A stretch of DNA of 64,000 bases from Manduca sexta (Eukaryota > Arthropoda > Insecta > Lepidoptera > Sphingidae): contig NC_051126.1 in the NCBI RefSeq assembly GCF_014839805.1, forward strand, positions 1,930,609-1,994,608. The letters are read 5' to 3'. The position numbers and the translations under genes are program-made. A model generated the notes under the pieces. It made no database searches, was not told where the DNA came from, and was given only the letters and a program-made list of their open reading frames with translations. Below are positions 1 to 11,514 of this stretch, piece by piece (position 1 is the stretch's first letter; every line of letters starts with the position of its first letter).

Positions 1-319
1 CCTCATTCGACAGCAATATTTTTACTTCGGTATATCATACGTTGTTTTCCGGTACAGGTATACATTTTCTTAATGAAGGTAATGGAATATCGAGAACAAT
101 ATGCCAAAAGGGTATTGTATGTTAGCGTTTGATTTGACACCTGATTTATCAGCAAACTCTTCCAGTCACTGGAATCTTATAAAACATGGTAGTGTAAGAT
201 TAGAAGTTCGTTTTGAAACAGCTTTGACGCAAACTATTAACTGTATTGTTTATGCAGAGTTTGATAATGTTATTGAAATAGATAAAAACCGTAATATTTC
301 AGTAGATTATAGCAGTTAA
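1..319 (+). pseudogene. Broken capsid-like gene, C-terminal fragment (F54H12.2-like family)
   Basis: The reading frame enters from the left edge and switches frame near position 97-101. The upstream part reads in the frame starting at base 3, and the downstream part runs open from 101 to the stop at 317-319. The C-terminal part contains FDLTPDLS and the stretches RLEVRF, IVYAEFDN and IEIDKNRN. I associate these, from memory, with the uncharacterised F54H12.2-like proteins found in many invertebrate genomes and linked to virion-type mobile elements. The next gene is an adenain-like protease, which supports a Polinton/Maverick- or adintovirus-like origin. An AATAAA follows almost at once (323-328). 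The frame break and the cut at the window edge make this a relic. The family assignment is an inference, and a capsid role is not proven from the sequence. Confidence 0.5.
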
Positions 320-537
320 GAAAATAAAAATTGTTTATAGAATAAGTATTTTAAATTGCTCAATAAAATGATTACATCATATAATATTTATTTTTTTGTA
401 ATTTAATCCTTGCAACCCCACAAAAAATATCTGTCTTTCAATAAAGAGAACCATAACAGGTTATTGTTAACCGTATTGATGATATTACCACATTGTCGTT
501 CAACCTGATAAGATTGTGCAACAATTTAGTAAATAAA

Positions 538-936
538 ATGAATACAATAGAAATACAGAATTACTTGAAAAAAATTGATCCATGCATTGAATATAATGTG
601 TATGCAGCCAATCGTTTACCGATATATGTTGTAACTCCTGCATACATAGTAAGTAACTTAGATACTGATAATAAACCAGGTTCTCATTGGGTTGCCATAC
701 ACATAGATAAGAATGGATTTGGACAGTATTTTGACTCATATGGTCGACCACCTCAAGGATACCACCGAATGTTTTTAGCGAGAAATTCTAGAATGTGGAA
801 TTACAATACTAATCGAATTCAAAATGATTTTACTATTGTGTGTGGAGAGTACTGTATAATGTATTTGTATTATAAATATTATGGCAGGAGTCTCAAAAGA
901 TTTCCAACAATTATTTGGTGCCAATACTATATATAA
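538..936 (+). CDS. Adenain/ULP1-like cysteine protease of a virus-like element
   Basis: An open frame of 132 aa starts at ATG 538; the frame is open further upstream but without another ATG. The order and spacing of residues fit the adenovirus-type (C5/C48 clan CE) protease fold. There is a His50-Trp51 pair in the context GSHWVAIHI, an acid at Asp66 in YFDSYG, Gln95, and a nucleophile Cys102-Gly103 in VCGEYC. In Polinton/Maverick elements and related DNA viruses, such a protease trims capsid precursors, and the capsid-like fragment just upstream agrees with that. A poly(A) signal lies at 979-984. The frame is intact and all four active-site positions are present, so the gene may be young or still functional. 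No polymerase, integrase or packaging ATPase is visible here, so a full element would have to extend left of the window. Confidence 0.65.
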   Translation: MNTIEIQNYLKKIDPCIEYNVYAANRLPIYVVTPAYIVSNLDTDNKPGSHWVAIHIDKNGFGQYFDSYGRPPQGYHRMFLARNSRMWNYNTNRIQNDFTIVCGEYCIMYLYYKYYGRSLKRFPTIIWCQYYI

Positions 937-1270
937 TGATGTGTTATTAAATGGTTTATTTAATAATGTTTTAAATTGAATAAATAATATTGAAAACACG
1001 ATGTTTTGTTATTTTTCTTTATTCTATACTAATAAACTAATACAAAAATATAATTAGTTCCAAACATGTTTTAACGGTTCCCAATTAGTTACAATACAAT
1101 CTAAATTATTAAAATATTTAAGTATAGCAATCGCAAAAAATACAATGATTGGTTTCTTAGAACAAAGCATAATATCTAAATGAAATCAATTATTTCTTTC
1201 ACACGAAGAACATTTCAAAGTTATTAAGTTATAAAAAGTTTATGCACTGGCACTACACACTGACACTTTT

Positions 1271-1984
1271 TCATTTGTCTGTATCTATTGTATATTTCAC
1301 ACAATCGTCCTTACTAGCCAACTGTTTAGTAATATTGTATATGGTGTCCTTTACAGTTTGCAAGTTCTTATCACAGTCACTTTCTGCGTAATATTTAAGT
1401 CGCACTTCAGCGTGTTTCCACTGTTCGATCGTTGCAATATTTTTATTTTATTAACGTCGTAAATTTCAATTTTAATCAGGTGTGATGCATGTGTACCGTC
1501 GTCGCTATTAGATTTGATGTATGAAATGCCGCCACCACTCGTTGATCGACCAACACTGGATGACTTTTTTTCGCATTTGTCTTTTTCTTCTTTGGTTTTC
1601 GAAAAAGTCATCGATGTTGTTAAATTCGTTCGATCTTTTATTGGCTATGATCGCCTTTTTGACTTTGGCTGCGAGCGTCCCTTCTTCGTCACTAGGTTCA
1701 TCGTGTTCATCAGCGTAATAATAACTCTTGAAAGTATTTTCAGGAAACTGTAATAAAATTAATAAAAATGTTTTAGTTATCGGTTAAGTAAGTAGTATGT
1801 GATAAATACGTATAGGTATGCTAAGTATAAATGTACAAGTTAATAACAATGATAAATTAATAAGAGATCGAAGACAGCTAAAATGTATTAACCTCGTGGA
1901 CAACACATACAATAAACAATTAATTAAACATCTGGTTGGTTATAACAACGTTAGGTCAAAGTATAAAAAGGTACTTACATTCAT
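1271..1984 (-). pseudogene. Decayed two-exon gene of unknown function
   Basis: On the - strand, exon 1 holds ATG AAT (1984-1979), followed by a consensus donor GTAAGT. A 231-nt intron ends in TTACAG, and exon 2 starts at 1747. The exon 2 frame begins FPENTFKSYYY, is acidic, and then has a strongly basic NQRRKRQMRKK stretch that could be a nuclear localisation signal. At a run of seven T (1565-1571, A on the coding strand) the protein-like reading moves to the next frame. That frame is Ser/Gly-rich and then IEIYDV-containing. At an A/T-rich spot near 1438-1452 the reading returns to the first frame (EQWKHAEVRLKYY onward) and stops at 1273-1271. Two compensating shifts at homopolymer-like sites suggest a pseudogene or sequencing errors. 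I do not recognise the family. It could belong to the virus-like element at 1-936 or be a separate host or transposon gene. Confidence 0.4.
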
Positions 1985-2092
1985 TTTTATAACAGTTTCA
2001 CTATTTTAACACTTCACTATTACACTTAACTGGAGATCTCGCTTGGAACAGAGCACAGAGTGGAATACGATACCATGTGATTTTGAGTCGGT

Positions 2093-2100
2093 CTTTTATA
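2093..2100 (-). promoter_or_regulatory. TATA box of the two-exon - strand gene
   Basis: TATAAAAG on the - strand, about 110 nt upstream of the ATG at 1984. Position and sequence fit an insect core promoter. No strong initiator is evident. Confidence 0.35.
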
Positions 2101-2560
2101 TGGAGAGCGAGTATTGTTTCCGTACAGACAAGACTCAACATGTTTCCAACTTTCACCATAAATTTTATATTGAATACGTATTATTCGAAAATGGGAATAA
2201 TAGAGACGAGACCTATTGTTAAAAATAATAGAAGTAGTAAATCATTGATAAAATATAGTTACCACCCGTGGGAACAATGAGAGGATGCAAAGGTTTTGTA
2301 CCTAGAATTTGGGTAATGTATTATGTATGACAAACAATTGATTGATTTATCTTTCACAAACAATGGCCATAATGTGTAAAGGGTCAGTATTGAGTAATTG
2401 TAAACGGTTATTAAGTAGAAATACGATACAAAGACCTTAGAGTTTTTCAATAAAAAGGATCACTGATAGAAAGTAGAAAGACAAAAGCATAACGAAACAA
2501 AGGGAACAGGTCCAAGCTTGAAAATGAGCCGTAGAGCATGAGTAAAGTTAATGCATCACT
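2101..2560. other. Intergenic, nothing recognised
   Basis: AT-rich sequence with only short open frames. I see no coding motif, RNA gene or recognisable repeat. Confidence 0.4.
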
Positions 2561-2930
2561 CCATTCGCGGGTGATATAAATGCAATCCGCGGACGTTGGT
2601 ATTGAAATCCACGGTTAACTTCGACGTAAAATGCGGACGGTACAAGAGTAATCCGCGGACGATATCATTGAAAGTCGCGCCGATAACAATGAAATTCGCG
2701 GGCGGTATAATTTTAATTCGCGGGTGCTATCATTTTAATTCGCGGTCGGTATTATTTTAATTCGCGGTTGATATCATTTTAATTCGCGGTCGGTATAATT
2801 TTAATTCGCGGTTGATATCAATTTAATTCGCGGTTGATATCAATTTAATTCGCGTTTGATATCAATTTAATTCGCGGTTGATATCAATTTAATTCGCGGT
2901 TGATATCAAATTAATTCGCGGATAGTATAG
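2561..2930. repeat. 22-bp minisatellite, about 17 copies
   Basis: Tandem units of 22 bp share AATTCGCGG followed by a variable GATATCA- or GGTATAA-like half. The left units (2561-2690) are diverged, with CCGCGG or CACGG variants. The right units (about 2750-2920) are nearly identical, so homogenisation has acted mainly on the right side. Confidence 0.85.
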
Positions 2931-3040
2931 TGCCCCGGCCCTGGAGCAGGCCGCGGACCTGCCGTGGCCGGGGGCGCGGGGTGGCGTCGCAGGTGCTCGG
3001 GTATCGGTGAATCCCTTACTACTGACGTCACAGGTAAATG
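2931..3040. other. Short GC-rich block with CRE-like palindrome
   Basis: About 70 bases of very high GC stand out against the AT-rich background and directly abut the minisatellite. They are followed by TGACGTCA at 3023-3030. No coding frame is recognised. It may be the head of an inserted element. Confidence 0.4.
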
Positions 3041-3044
3041 CGAC

Positions 3045-3325
3045 TCTTTCGCTTTTTATTGCAGCCATGCCATCTAATTTCAAAGGAATAAAACTTTTTT
3101 TTACGCGCGCGACAAAGTGACCCCACCACACCTAATGGTAAGTGGGGTGGGTCCGATAGAATGTCATTTAACAAGAGATGATTACCCCTTGGTAGCCGTC
3201 ACAATTATGCCGGCCTGTTGGAACTGGATATACACAGGCTGATCCCTGAATTTGATACATTTATGTCGGCCTCTGTGAGTTTTAACACCCTGTGTACGTC
3301 GGTCGCTATTCCGAGCGGGATTCGT
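3045..3325 (-). mobile_element. Repeat family R1 copy
   Basis: Matches at least nine other places in the window. Diagnostic parts are GCCGGCATAATTGTG (here reversed), the ACTTACCATCAGGTGCAG-like segment and an A-rich tail in the - orientation. I take it for a short non-autonomous retroelement, SINE-like, although no Pol III boxes were identified. Confidence 0.7.
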
Positions 3326-4054
3326 TAAATTTAATTCTGCTTTGTTTAGATTTATGAGTTTTTATGGTATTAATGATTAAAAAAATATATTATTTAGTAA
3401 TCATCGTTTTTATAAACAGCATTTCTCCAAATTACTTTGTTTTTGAACTCTATGAAAGCACAGTGGGCTCAATTCACCAATCTTTATTAAAAAATTGTTA
3501 TGTATTCTGCGTTTGGTATCACCAATTACTTCAATTGAATGATGGTGATAAAAGTTTCCACTAGTGACCTTACCAACTTAAGCTTAGAGCACACACTTCT
3601 TTAACGCGTGGTCCAAATCAGACAAGGCTACCGAAATTTTAATCAAGAAATTAAAATATTTTTAATTCTTATTGATACTTTATTTGAAAAACTGCAGAAA
3701 AAACATAACGTTTATAAATTAAAACAACACATTATCCACAACAGTTTCCACAGTTACTTAATATAAACCACATATTCATGTTCTTGAAAATAACACCTTA
3801 CATTAAGTTCAAATAAAAAAATAACAATAACAAGTAATTTAAATTATACGCCCCCTAATGCCACTACTATCGTAAGAGTTATTCGTCGTAGAGGCAACAT
3901 TATACTTTCAATCAGAAATATGCACACACGCCTCATTTGCACTAAACTACAAAAAGATCAGAAAAGTAAAAGTTGGATTTTTGGTGATTATATTCGTTAT
4001 TCATGGATGATATTTCGCACAATGTTTCATTTAACCCAATGTCAAAATGAACCC
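3326..4054. other. Upstream region of P450 gene A
   Basis: AT-rich, without a coding frame or clear repeat. It should contain the 5' regulatory region of gene A. Confidence 0.4.
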
Positions 4055-4064
4055 GTATAATATA
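4055..4064 (+). promoter_or_regulatory. TATA-like element of P450 gene A
   Basis: TATAATATAA lies 106 nt upstream of the gene A start codon, which leaves room for a 5' UTR of about 75 nt. It is supported only by sequence and position. Confidence 0.35.
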
Positions 4065-4169
4065 AGCAAAGTGATCGTGTGTAAAGCGCTTTACGTTTGA
4101 TTGTTACTCGACTGAATATTCCAACAGGAGAAGATAAGATCGAACGTCCGAAGTGTGCGTACTGCAAAT

Positions 4170-7100
4170 ATGTTTTTGGAACTCATAATATTTCTGACAA
4201 CAACAATAGTGTCATACTATCTGTTTATTTACAAGAGAAATCATTATATTTTTGACAAAAATGAGTTAAAATACGTCCCGGGTATGCCCGTTTTCGGGAA
4301 TACATTCAAGAGTATGTGCCAAAAGGTACACATGGTGGAAGATTTTGATGAGGTTTACAAACGTTTTCCTGATGAAAGGTAAGTATATTTTTATTTTACC
4401 TACAACTTGAAATTTCTCATGTTTAATAATATAAAGTAATTATACAAAGCTATATACTATTCTGCTCCATCGATATCGGATAGATATATTCAAGAAGGAC
4501 ATTAAAATTTTTTATGTTATTTGTCAAGCATACGTAAATTGCCAATTCCTTAAGATGTCTTTTTACTACCAAAATTATTTGTGAAATAGACCAGGAAATA
4601 AATAATTTTGGACACTTTGAATGCACTAATACCTCAATATGACGGAAGAAATTGTTGATTTAGAAGCTAATATAATTTTCGATTTAAAAATTTATTATCA
4701 AGCATGCTAAATATAGATTTCTATGATCGGTCATCAGTCCGATATCAACTGAACACTACCGGGAATTTCCTTTTACGATCAAAACTGTGTTATCTCCCCT
4801 GAGATTCGAACTCACTCCCTAACTACAACCAAATATATAGGCATATGTATTCAATGGAACTAAACAATCATCCTATTTAGATAGACAAACAAATTTATTT
4901 CAATGCGTTTAGACTTTGGACTCGCCATCGTCCCAGACAATTTGATTTAGCGACTTTATAAATCGAAGCAATTCATTTTTTTATCGTTTATATTAGTTGA
5001 TAATATTAAAAAAAAAAAACGTGTGTGTGTACTTATGTACGCACGTAAGCAGTTATATTTCTATGGCGTAACAAGATAAAAATCTTTCTAAAAAAATTTC
5101 ATCTTCCCGTTATCCTATGTTTATAGAGAAAGCGATATTAACAATTCCAAAAAAGTTATTTAATACATTGCAAGAAAGTTTTATTATAACGAATTATCTA
5201 GTTAAATATTTTTTTTTGAAATATCATAAAATAATTAGATTTTTCCGGACCTTAATAATTATTATTTGTATGTATTATTAATTTATTTGTACACTGATTA
5301 CATATTAAATAATAACGTAATCATTTAACTAATCACTAGCTAATTTCAAGGTGTCGGTTTTTTGTGACGGTGCGCGCGCGCATCGTAAAAATTTACTCAT
5401 CATTTTTCTTAACGTGCCAAAAGAAGCATAACTTTAATAAATTTTACCTCTAGTACGTTAGTTATTAATAAGTTTCAACTTATTTCATGTTAGCTTTCTT
5501 CTAAATTGTAAACGAAACGAACATTTATTTAGACTACGATAATTTTCGAGATTTTGTACATCGTCTGTGAATTAAAAATTGTTAGAAAGTCCTATAGATA
5601 TATTTAGTGTTACCATATGCGAATTAAATTTAAAAATGTTTGTTATTTTGAAAAAGATTCAAATAAAAAAAAAAATTGAAATGTTCTTTATTTTGAAGAT
5701 GATTTTTTAGATATGTAGGCTACTGCGATGGAACCACTCCCGCCATTTTGGTTCGAGACCCCGAAATCATAAAAGATATTACCATAAAGGATTTCGACTT
5801 CTTCTTGAACCACAAAGACCTGTTTCCTGAAAATGAAAATTCTGTTGTTGGTGCTAACCTTTTCAATATGAAAGGTAAGATGGTAATAAATATGCACAAT
5901 TACTTGTAAAGTCCAGCTAATCTTTGTCTTGGTTCGTTGATTGTCATCCAGTCTCATCCATCCATCTCAGTTATACTTCCAGAGTCCAATGCAGTTGGAA
6001 ATCTGACTAAATCATTCTCTTACTGGCGCGGTAACATTGAATGTAATAATAAAAAACAGCAGCAATTAATGGCGCATAGCGTTTTAAGTCTGTGTCCATC
6101 AGAAATAGGTGTAATTTTTTTTTGTTAAAACTTTAAAGCTAATTCGTTTTAGACGATAGATGGCGCGACATGCGCACAACCCTGAGCCCAGCATTCACCG
6201 GCTCCAAAATGAGGCTCATGATGCCGCTCATGGTGGACATTAGCAAGAACGCGTTGGAGTATTTGAAAGGTAATATTTTTGGAGATTCATTTGAATGCAT
6301 GTGATGGTAGTTTTCATTACAAACAGATTCTTTGTTCTTTTAACTGCTTCGGTGGTGTAATTGTATTGTATGTACGGTACGACCATTGTTTTAGGGTCTC
6401 GGGTGCGAATCCCCTGTCGGGCAGTGATTATGGGTTTTCCTGCTTAGTATCAGCCCGGAGGGGTAGAGTAGATTTATGCCCGATATGGTGGTAGTATCAA
6501 AGGCCCATATTGTATTTTTCTGAATAAAAATAACAATGTATTCTTCTGTCTCGGGTATATCTATGTTGTCATGAAGTAATTGTTCCGTTCATGTACTAAA
6601 TTTCATCCGAATGAATTAGATTCTGTTCCTTACTTAGAACTAACGTCCACACATTTGATAGCAACGGAGTTTCCCCCACCTCTTTAGGCAATTCTTGAAC
6701 GCTCGATCTTCACACCGAATATACAACCATGCACTGGGGTACATTTGTCGCGGCCCTAGATGCACAGTAAAGTGTGTATACCTCTTGGTTTCTTGTGTAA
6801 GCGGCGATCACCTAGTTGGTTGTGGAACGGACTGCCGAGACGAATGTCCGCAGGTTCAAAACCAAGGGCACACACTTTTGACTTTTCTAAAAAAATAGGT
6901 GTGTATTCTTTGTGAATTGTCGCTTGCTTGCTTGCTTACCTGAGAAGTTCTCTATATGAATTTCAAGGCAGTGTGAAGTCTACCAATCCGCACTAGGCCA
7001 GCGTGGTGGACTAAGGCCTAATTCCTCTCAGTGGTAGAGGAGGCCCGTGTCCAATAGTGGGACAGTATATAATATAGGGCTGATATTATATACCTCTTGG

Positions 7101-10100
7101 TTAAAAATACACATTAAAGGCTGCAAGGGCTTGCGAATATTTTCCCTTCTATGCCTCTCCGCTCGTCGTACAAAATTTCGTATTTCCTCTCAATTCCTTC
7201 CCCACTATCCTCCAGGCCCCTGCAGTCGCAAAGCCCGAGGACTTAAGTATCCCGTTCACAGGTTTCCTCCGGTGTAGACTGCAGATATTGAAGACTGTAA
7301 AAAAAGGTCTTTCCCCGTAATCTGAACTATCTTCACCTCACCCTACTATCCATGGCATTTCTTCATCAGAGCACCAGTCCGAAGACATATTGGTCGACGA
7401 CCTGATCCGGCGGTACACCATCGATGTGATAGCGTCAGCCGCCTTCGGGCTCCAAGTGAACTCCTTCGTGGACCAGGAGAATGAGTTCTACAAATCTGGA
7501 CAGAGTTTATTCGGCTTCACTTGGATCCAACAACTCACAATGTTGTTCTTCTTTCAGTTCCCGAATTTTTCCAGGGTAATTTTTTACCCTAATATTTACA
7601 TTTGCTAAACCGTAGTTTATTTTGTGTTTAATTACAACTAAAAATATATAAATTTTAATAATGTCGATAATAAAACTAGTGCAAGTGAAACTAGCTAGGG
7701 CAAAACCATTCATTTATAAATTTGTACTGTTTGTTTACCTAAAGTAAAATAAGTACACATTCTAAGGTAGAACACAATATAGTTATTTATTATTGCAATA
7801 AAGAAAGACAATCCAGAAAATGATTTCGTCACTAGAAATTCAAAATTGAAGAATTACTGTCTCATTCCAGAAAATAGGTCTTAAGTTGTTTACGGACAAG
7901 ATAACTAGATTCTTCCAGGACATTGTCGCGGCCACCATGGATTATAGACTAAAGAATAACGTCGAAAGACCTGACATGATTCAGCTGCTGATAGAAGCCA
8001 CTAAAGGTAAAAAATATGCCTTTTGCTAACTGGAAATTAAATATTTAATGGGGTAAAAGTAACTTATTGGTGGTAAGTCTCTTATATGTGAGAGTCCGCC
8101 TGCGTAGGTACTAACGCAACGTCTAGTTCTGCCACCAAGCAGCAGTGTGTAGTCAGTCATTGTAGTCAGAGTAACTACTGGATATAATGAGACTTAACAT
8201 CTCATGTCTCAGGATGACGAGCGCAGTGGAATACCAAATTTGTAATTCAAGGTGTTGGATGGTGTTTCTACTGTTTATGTGCGGTCGTATCGCTTACCAT
8301 CAGGGGAACGGCAAGCTCGTTTCCTTATTCAAAGTATAACAAAAAAAACAAAATTGATAATATCTGCTGTCGATCGCAACTAATTCACCAACTTTTAACT
8401 TCCATTTAGACTCTACAAAAACAATAATAAACTTTGCAGCTGATTAGGCTGTAGCATATTTACTTATAATGCAAATTTATAAAAATGGTTCTAGGCACTC
8501 TTCACAATGGCAATGAATCAAAAGAAAAAGACATCGGCTTTGCAACAGCTGAAGAAACTCTCAAACCGAAAGGTGTCACTAGAAGTATGTATTTAAGAAT
8601 TTATTGTACTAGCCTATACTATTGGACGACTCCAATACTGGAAATTCGACCATCGAATTTATTTATACCTTCATTGTAAACAAAAATACTGTAGAGGCAC
8701 AATTAAATACATCTATAACACATATCTATACTATTGTTACGTGATAGGGTTCTGAATCGACAATAATAATACCGGTCATTCCAAAAAAAACACAACACTT
8801 TTATTCCCCAAAACACTAATTCAGCAACCCTTAAATTAACACTGGAACACTAAAGCACTCAAATAAATTTAATCACAGTCACTAATCGGCGTTTTCAATT
8901 AACGATACCAATGGCTTTCTTTGAGCTATCTCAAAAATAGACCAATCAGAATAAAGTTTTTGCCACGCTTACATATTACTTATTTTGATTCATTTTTGGA
9001 ATCGGATTGAAGATTGAAATTGGGATCGTTTATTGAAAATAGCGGTAAATCAGAAACAGCTGAAGAGATTTTGATAATTTCTTTATCCCGGTTATTTGAT
9101 CCCACGGGAAATAATCCTTTCAGTACAGTACAGTTACGGGGTACAGCGTTTTCTCTTAATGTCTTGGTGTATAGGTAAGGATAATAAGTATTATTTTATG
9201 AAATATTGTTATTGATATCCAAAAAAATGAAATATAAAATAAATATTGGTCATTAATATATGTACCAAGGTTGGTTCTTAAAAAATAAATGGTGCTAATT
9301 TAGTGATCTTTTTATTGAACTGTTATTCTTGAATAATGTTTGTACGATGTAGATGTATATCTTAGTTGCTTAATAGTTAGTTATCATCACGAAACAGCAA
9401 ATTGCTAAAATTAAATACGTTGATGAAATTATAAAAGAAAACTAGAGAAATTCATTCATTGGGTATCTAGCAACCAGATGCAGTATATTACAAAATTGTT
9501 TCAAAATTTCTTTTGTCTTCTAGACTGGACAAAGGACGAGTTAGCGTCCCAAGTTTTCATATTCTTCGCTGCCGGATTCGAGACTTCTGCTTCTGCCATT
9601 ACTCTCACGGTACACGAGTTGGCTCTTAATCCAGACGTTCAGGAGAAACTGTACGAAGAAGTGAAAGCATTCAATGACACCAAAGGAAAATTGCTTTATG
9701 AGAACGTAGGAGAGCTGAAGTATTTGGATTGCATTTTGAATGGTAAAGTATGAGTTCGGAATATATTTACAAGACCCTCTTTCTAATCCATGCAATCTAT
9801 GGATTGCGGGGCCAACTTTCCTTGACTTCTCCCCACTTAGTACTAATTTATATACAGGATAATATATGAAACTCGTTTGTATTCTAGAAACTTCGAGGAG
9901 ATGGGCAGCCGCTTTATTTTTAGACCGAATTTGCACGAAGCCTTACGAGTTACCTCCGCCAAGGGAAGGCGCAAAACCCGTTAAAGTAAGATGATTTGAA
10001 AAATTATTATCATGACAGTTGTGTTCTAAGAGAATACATTATTTTTCCGAGGTCAGGGACCAAATCCTCCAATATAAGTAATTCTAGGCATTAAGTCTTT

Positions 10101-11332
10101 TTATATTATATTCATTCAACCAGCACATATTAGTATGTTTTTAATTAATTGAAATATTGGGTAAGTAATATTTTAGTAATGTGCTTTGGTTGGCGTAATT
10201 GTATAACGTGTGCAGAACGCCTCTGAGGTTTCGGGACCGAATCCAGAGTTGGGCTATATGATATTTGTTTTTTCTGCTTAGTATTAGCTCGGAGTTTAGA
10301 ATTTACGCCTGATATGTCGATAGGCTCGCCCTCTATCATGTCATGGGACTGAACAGACGCTAGTCGTCACGTCACTAGTTGCGCCTCTGCCTACCTCTAT
10401 GGGGACAAAAACCATATGTTTGTTTTGAAATAATCTAATGCAATCTGTCCTTGCGAAAACATGTAGATCCAGTAGTTATGGTGGACTGCGTCATTCTTCA
10501 TGTTCACTTAAATGACCTAATATCGTAGGCATTAATTTAAACAATTCGCCCCACAGGTAAAACCAGGCACGCTGGTTTACATGGCAGTGAACTCCATCCA
10601 CATGGATCCGAAGTACTATCCGGAACCGCAGAAGTACTGTCCAGACCGATTCTCAGATGAGAAAAAGAAGCTCATCCAACCGTGCACGTTCATGCCCTTC
10701 GGTTCTGGCCCTAGGATTTGTATCGGTATAGTTGTTACTTTAAAATCTTTGTTATTACTATTTATGGGAATGGATTCATCACTACAATCAATATTCAATC
10801 TATGAGGTGGATAAATGCCCTAATAAAAGGCGCAGGATGTCGCTGGATGCAAGCCACTTCCAATAAGACGATCTGGGAATCTTTGCGGGACGCCCTTATG
10901 GACATCCTTCCAATACTGAACATACGCCTTTAAAAATAGCTAAACTGACTGCAAACCGCCAGCATCCAATAAGTCGACGTGCATTGTAATTTGTAGATAA
11001 TCACTTATTTTGAAATCTTTTAATTCTTCATTATTATCCAAATCCAAACTTGAAGTCATTTTTCTGAAAGCGCCTTCAAGACATTCTTTGCCGCTTGGTG
11101 TCCTAACCTATTTATAAAAGATGACTACTATAATGATTGTTAAGAGTACAAAATTTTTTTTTCAGGATCAAGATTTGCAATGCTGGAGCTGAAGGTCCTC
11201 ATCTACTATCTGGTCCTTAACTTCAAGATTTTGAAATGCGAGAAAACCATGAACCCAATAAAACTGCAGACAAAAGATTTCAATATAAGGGTCGCTGGCG
11301 GGTCGTGGGCCAGATTTGAAGCTAGATCATAG
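4170..11332 (+). CDS. CYP9A: Cytochrome P450, CYP9A-like, gene A (10 exons, intact)
   Basis: Probable ER-anchored monooxygenase of the lepidopteran CYP9A type, a group tied to detoxification of plant compounds and insecticides. Coding exons: 4170-4378, 5711-5874, 6153-6269, 7370-7575, 7871-8006, 8495-8584, 9524-9742, 9888-9985, 10557-10725, 11166-11332. All have GT/AG borders and join to 1575 nt (524 aa). The first ATG is 4170; the frame upstream has only a GTG. Visible marks: hydrophobic anchor at about residues 1-20, PGMPVFGN hinge, W128-x-x-x-R132, AAGFETS at 323-329, E381-x-x-R384, PDRF at 442-445 and heme loop FGSGPRICIG at 461-470 with Cys468. Residue 116 is Val, where gene B has Phe. 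The poly(A) signal is 11515-11520. Introns carry several SINE-like repeats, but no exon is damaged. Exact subfamily number cannot be given without alignment. Confidence 0.9.
6340..6530 (+). mobile_element. Repeat family R4 copy (tRNA-related SINE), intron 3 of gene A
   Basis: Contains GGGTCTCGGGTGCGAATCCC, which resembles a Pol III B box, followed by GTCGGGCAGTGAT and CAGCCCGGAG. These match other copies at about 10185, 15180, 52560 and 55165. Confidence 0.6.
6801..7090 (+). mobile_element. Repeat family R3 copy (tRNA-derived SINE), intron 3 of gene A
   Basis: Starts GCGGCGATCACCTAGTTGG (A-box-like) and has GCAGGTTCAAAACC (B-box-like). It ends in AGTAGAGGAGGCCCGTG and a GGGCTGATATTATA tail. 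About 290 bp, near full length. Confidence 0.8.
8060..8352 (+). mobile_element. Repeat family R2 copy, intron 5 of gene A
   Basis: Shares CCAAGCAGCAGTGTGTAGTC, AACATCTCATGTCTCAGGAT and GGCAAGCTCGTTTC with nine other copies. It ends in an A-rich tail, so it was probably retroposed in this orientation. Confidence 0.75.
8892..9039. mobile_element. Short inverted-repeat element (MITE-like), intron 6 of gene A
   Basis: Ends are TTTTCAATTAACGAT and ATCGTTTATTGAAAA, an imperfect inverted repeat. The interior matches 12117-12266, with ACCAATCAGAA and TTTTGATT boxes. No coding capacity. Confidence 0.6.
10185..10420 (+). mobile_element. Repeat family R4 copy, intron 8 of gene A
   Basis: GTTTCGGGACCGAATCCAG, TTAGTATTAGCTCGGAG and GATAGGCTCGCCCTCTATCA align with other R4 copies. 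Diverged. Confidence 0.55.
10797..10930 (+). mobile_element. LINE reverse-transcriptase tail fragment, intron 9 of gene A
   Basis: Encodes MRWINALIKGAGCRWMQATS, which matches the C-terminal tail also seen reversed at 63140-63375 and forward at 56110-56270. A short 5'-truncated fragment of a non-LTR retrotransposon. Confidence 0.6.
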
Positions 11333-11351
11333 ATCTAGCAGCACAGAATAG

Positions 11352-11410
11352 ACATTGTATATTCTATAGACACGAACATCCATATAAACTATTTGTTCAA
11401 CATCTGAACT
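11352..11410 (+). repeat. Repeat fragment in the 3' UTR of gene A
   Basis: TATTCTATAGACACGAAC followed by TCCATATAAACTATTTGTTC recurs at about 27590-27650 and, reversed, at about 43340-43395. The 3' UTR of gene A therefore includes sequence of a dispersed family. Confidence 0.65.
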
Positions 11411-11514
11411 AAAATGACAAACAAAATGTTACCTATTTATTCACTTGGACAACAAATAATTTTACTTATTTGATTAATATTTTTTATTCACATAACATAT
11501 TTTTTTTTATTTAT

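Noticed and set aside
2561..2930. CRISPR-like array
   Set aside because: Units are contiguous 22-bp repeats with no unique spacers, in a eukaryotic genome. It is a minisatellite.
9541..9936. 131-codon open frame on the - strand
   Set aside because: Antisense to exons 7 and 8 of P450 gene A, with no motif of its own.
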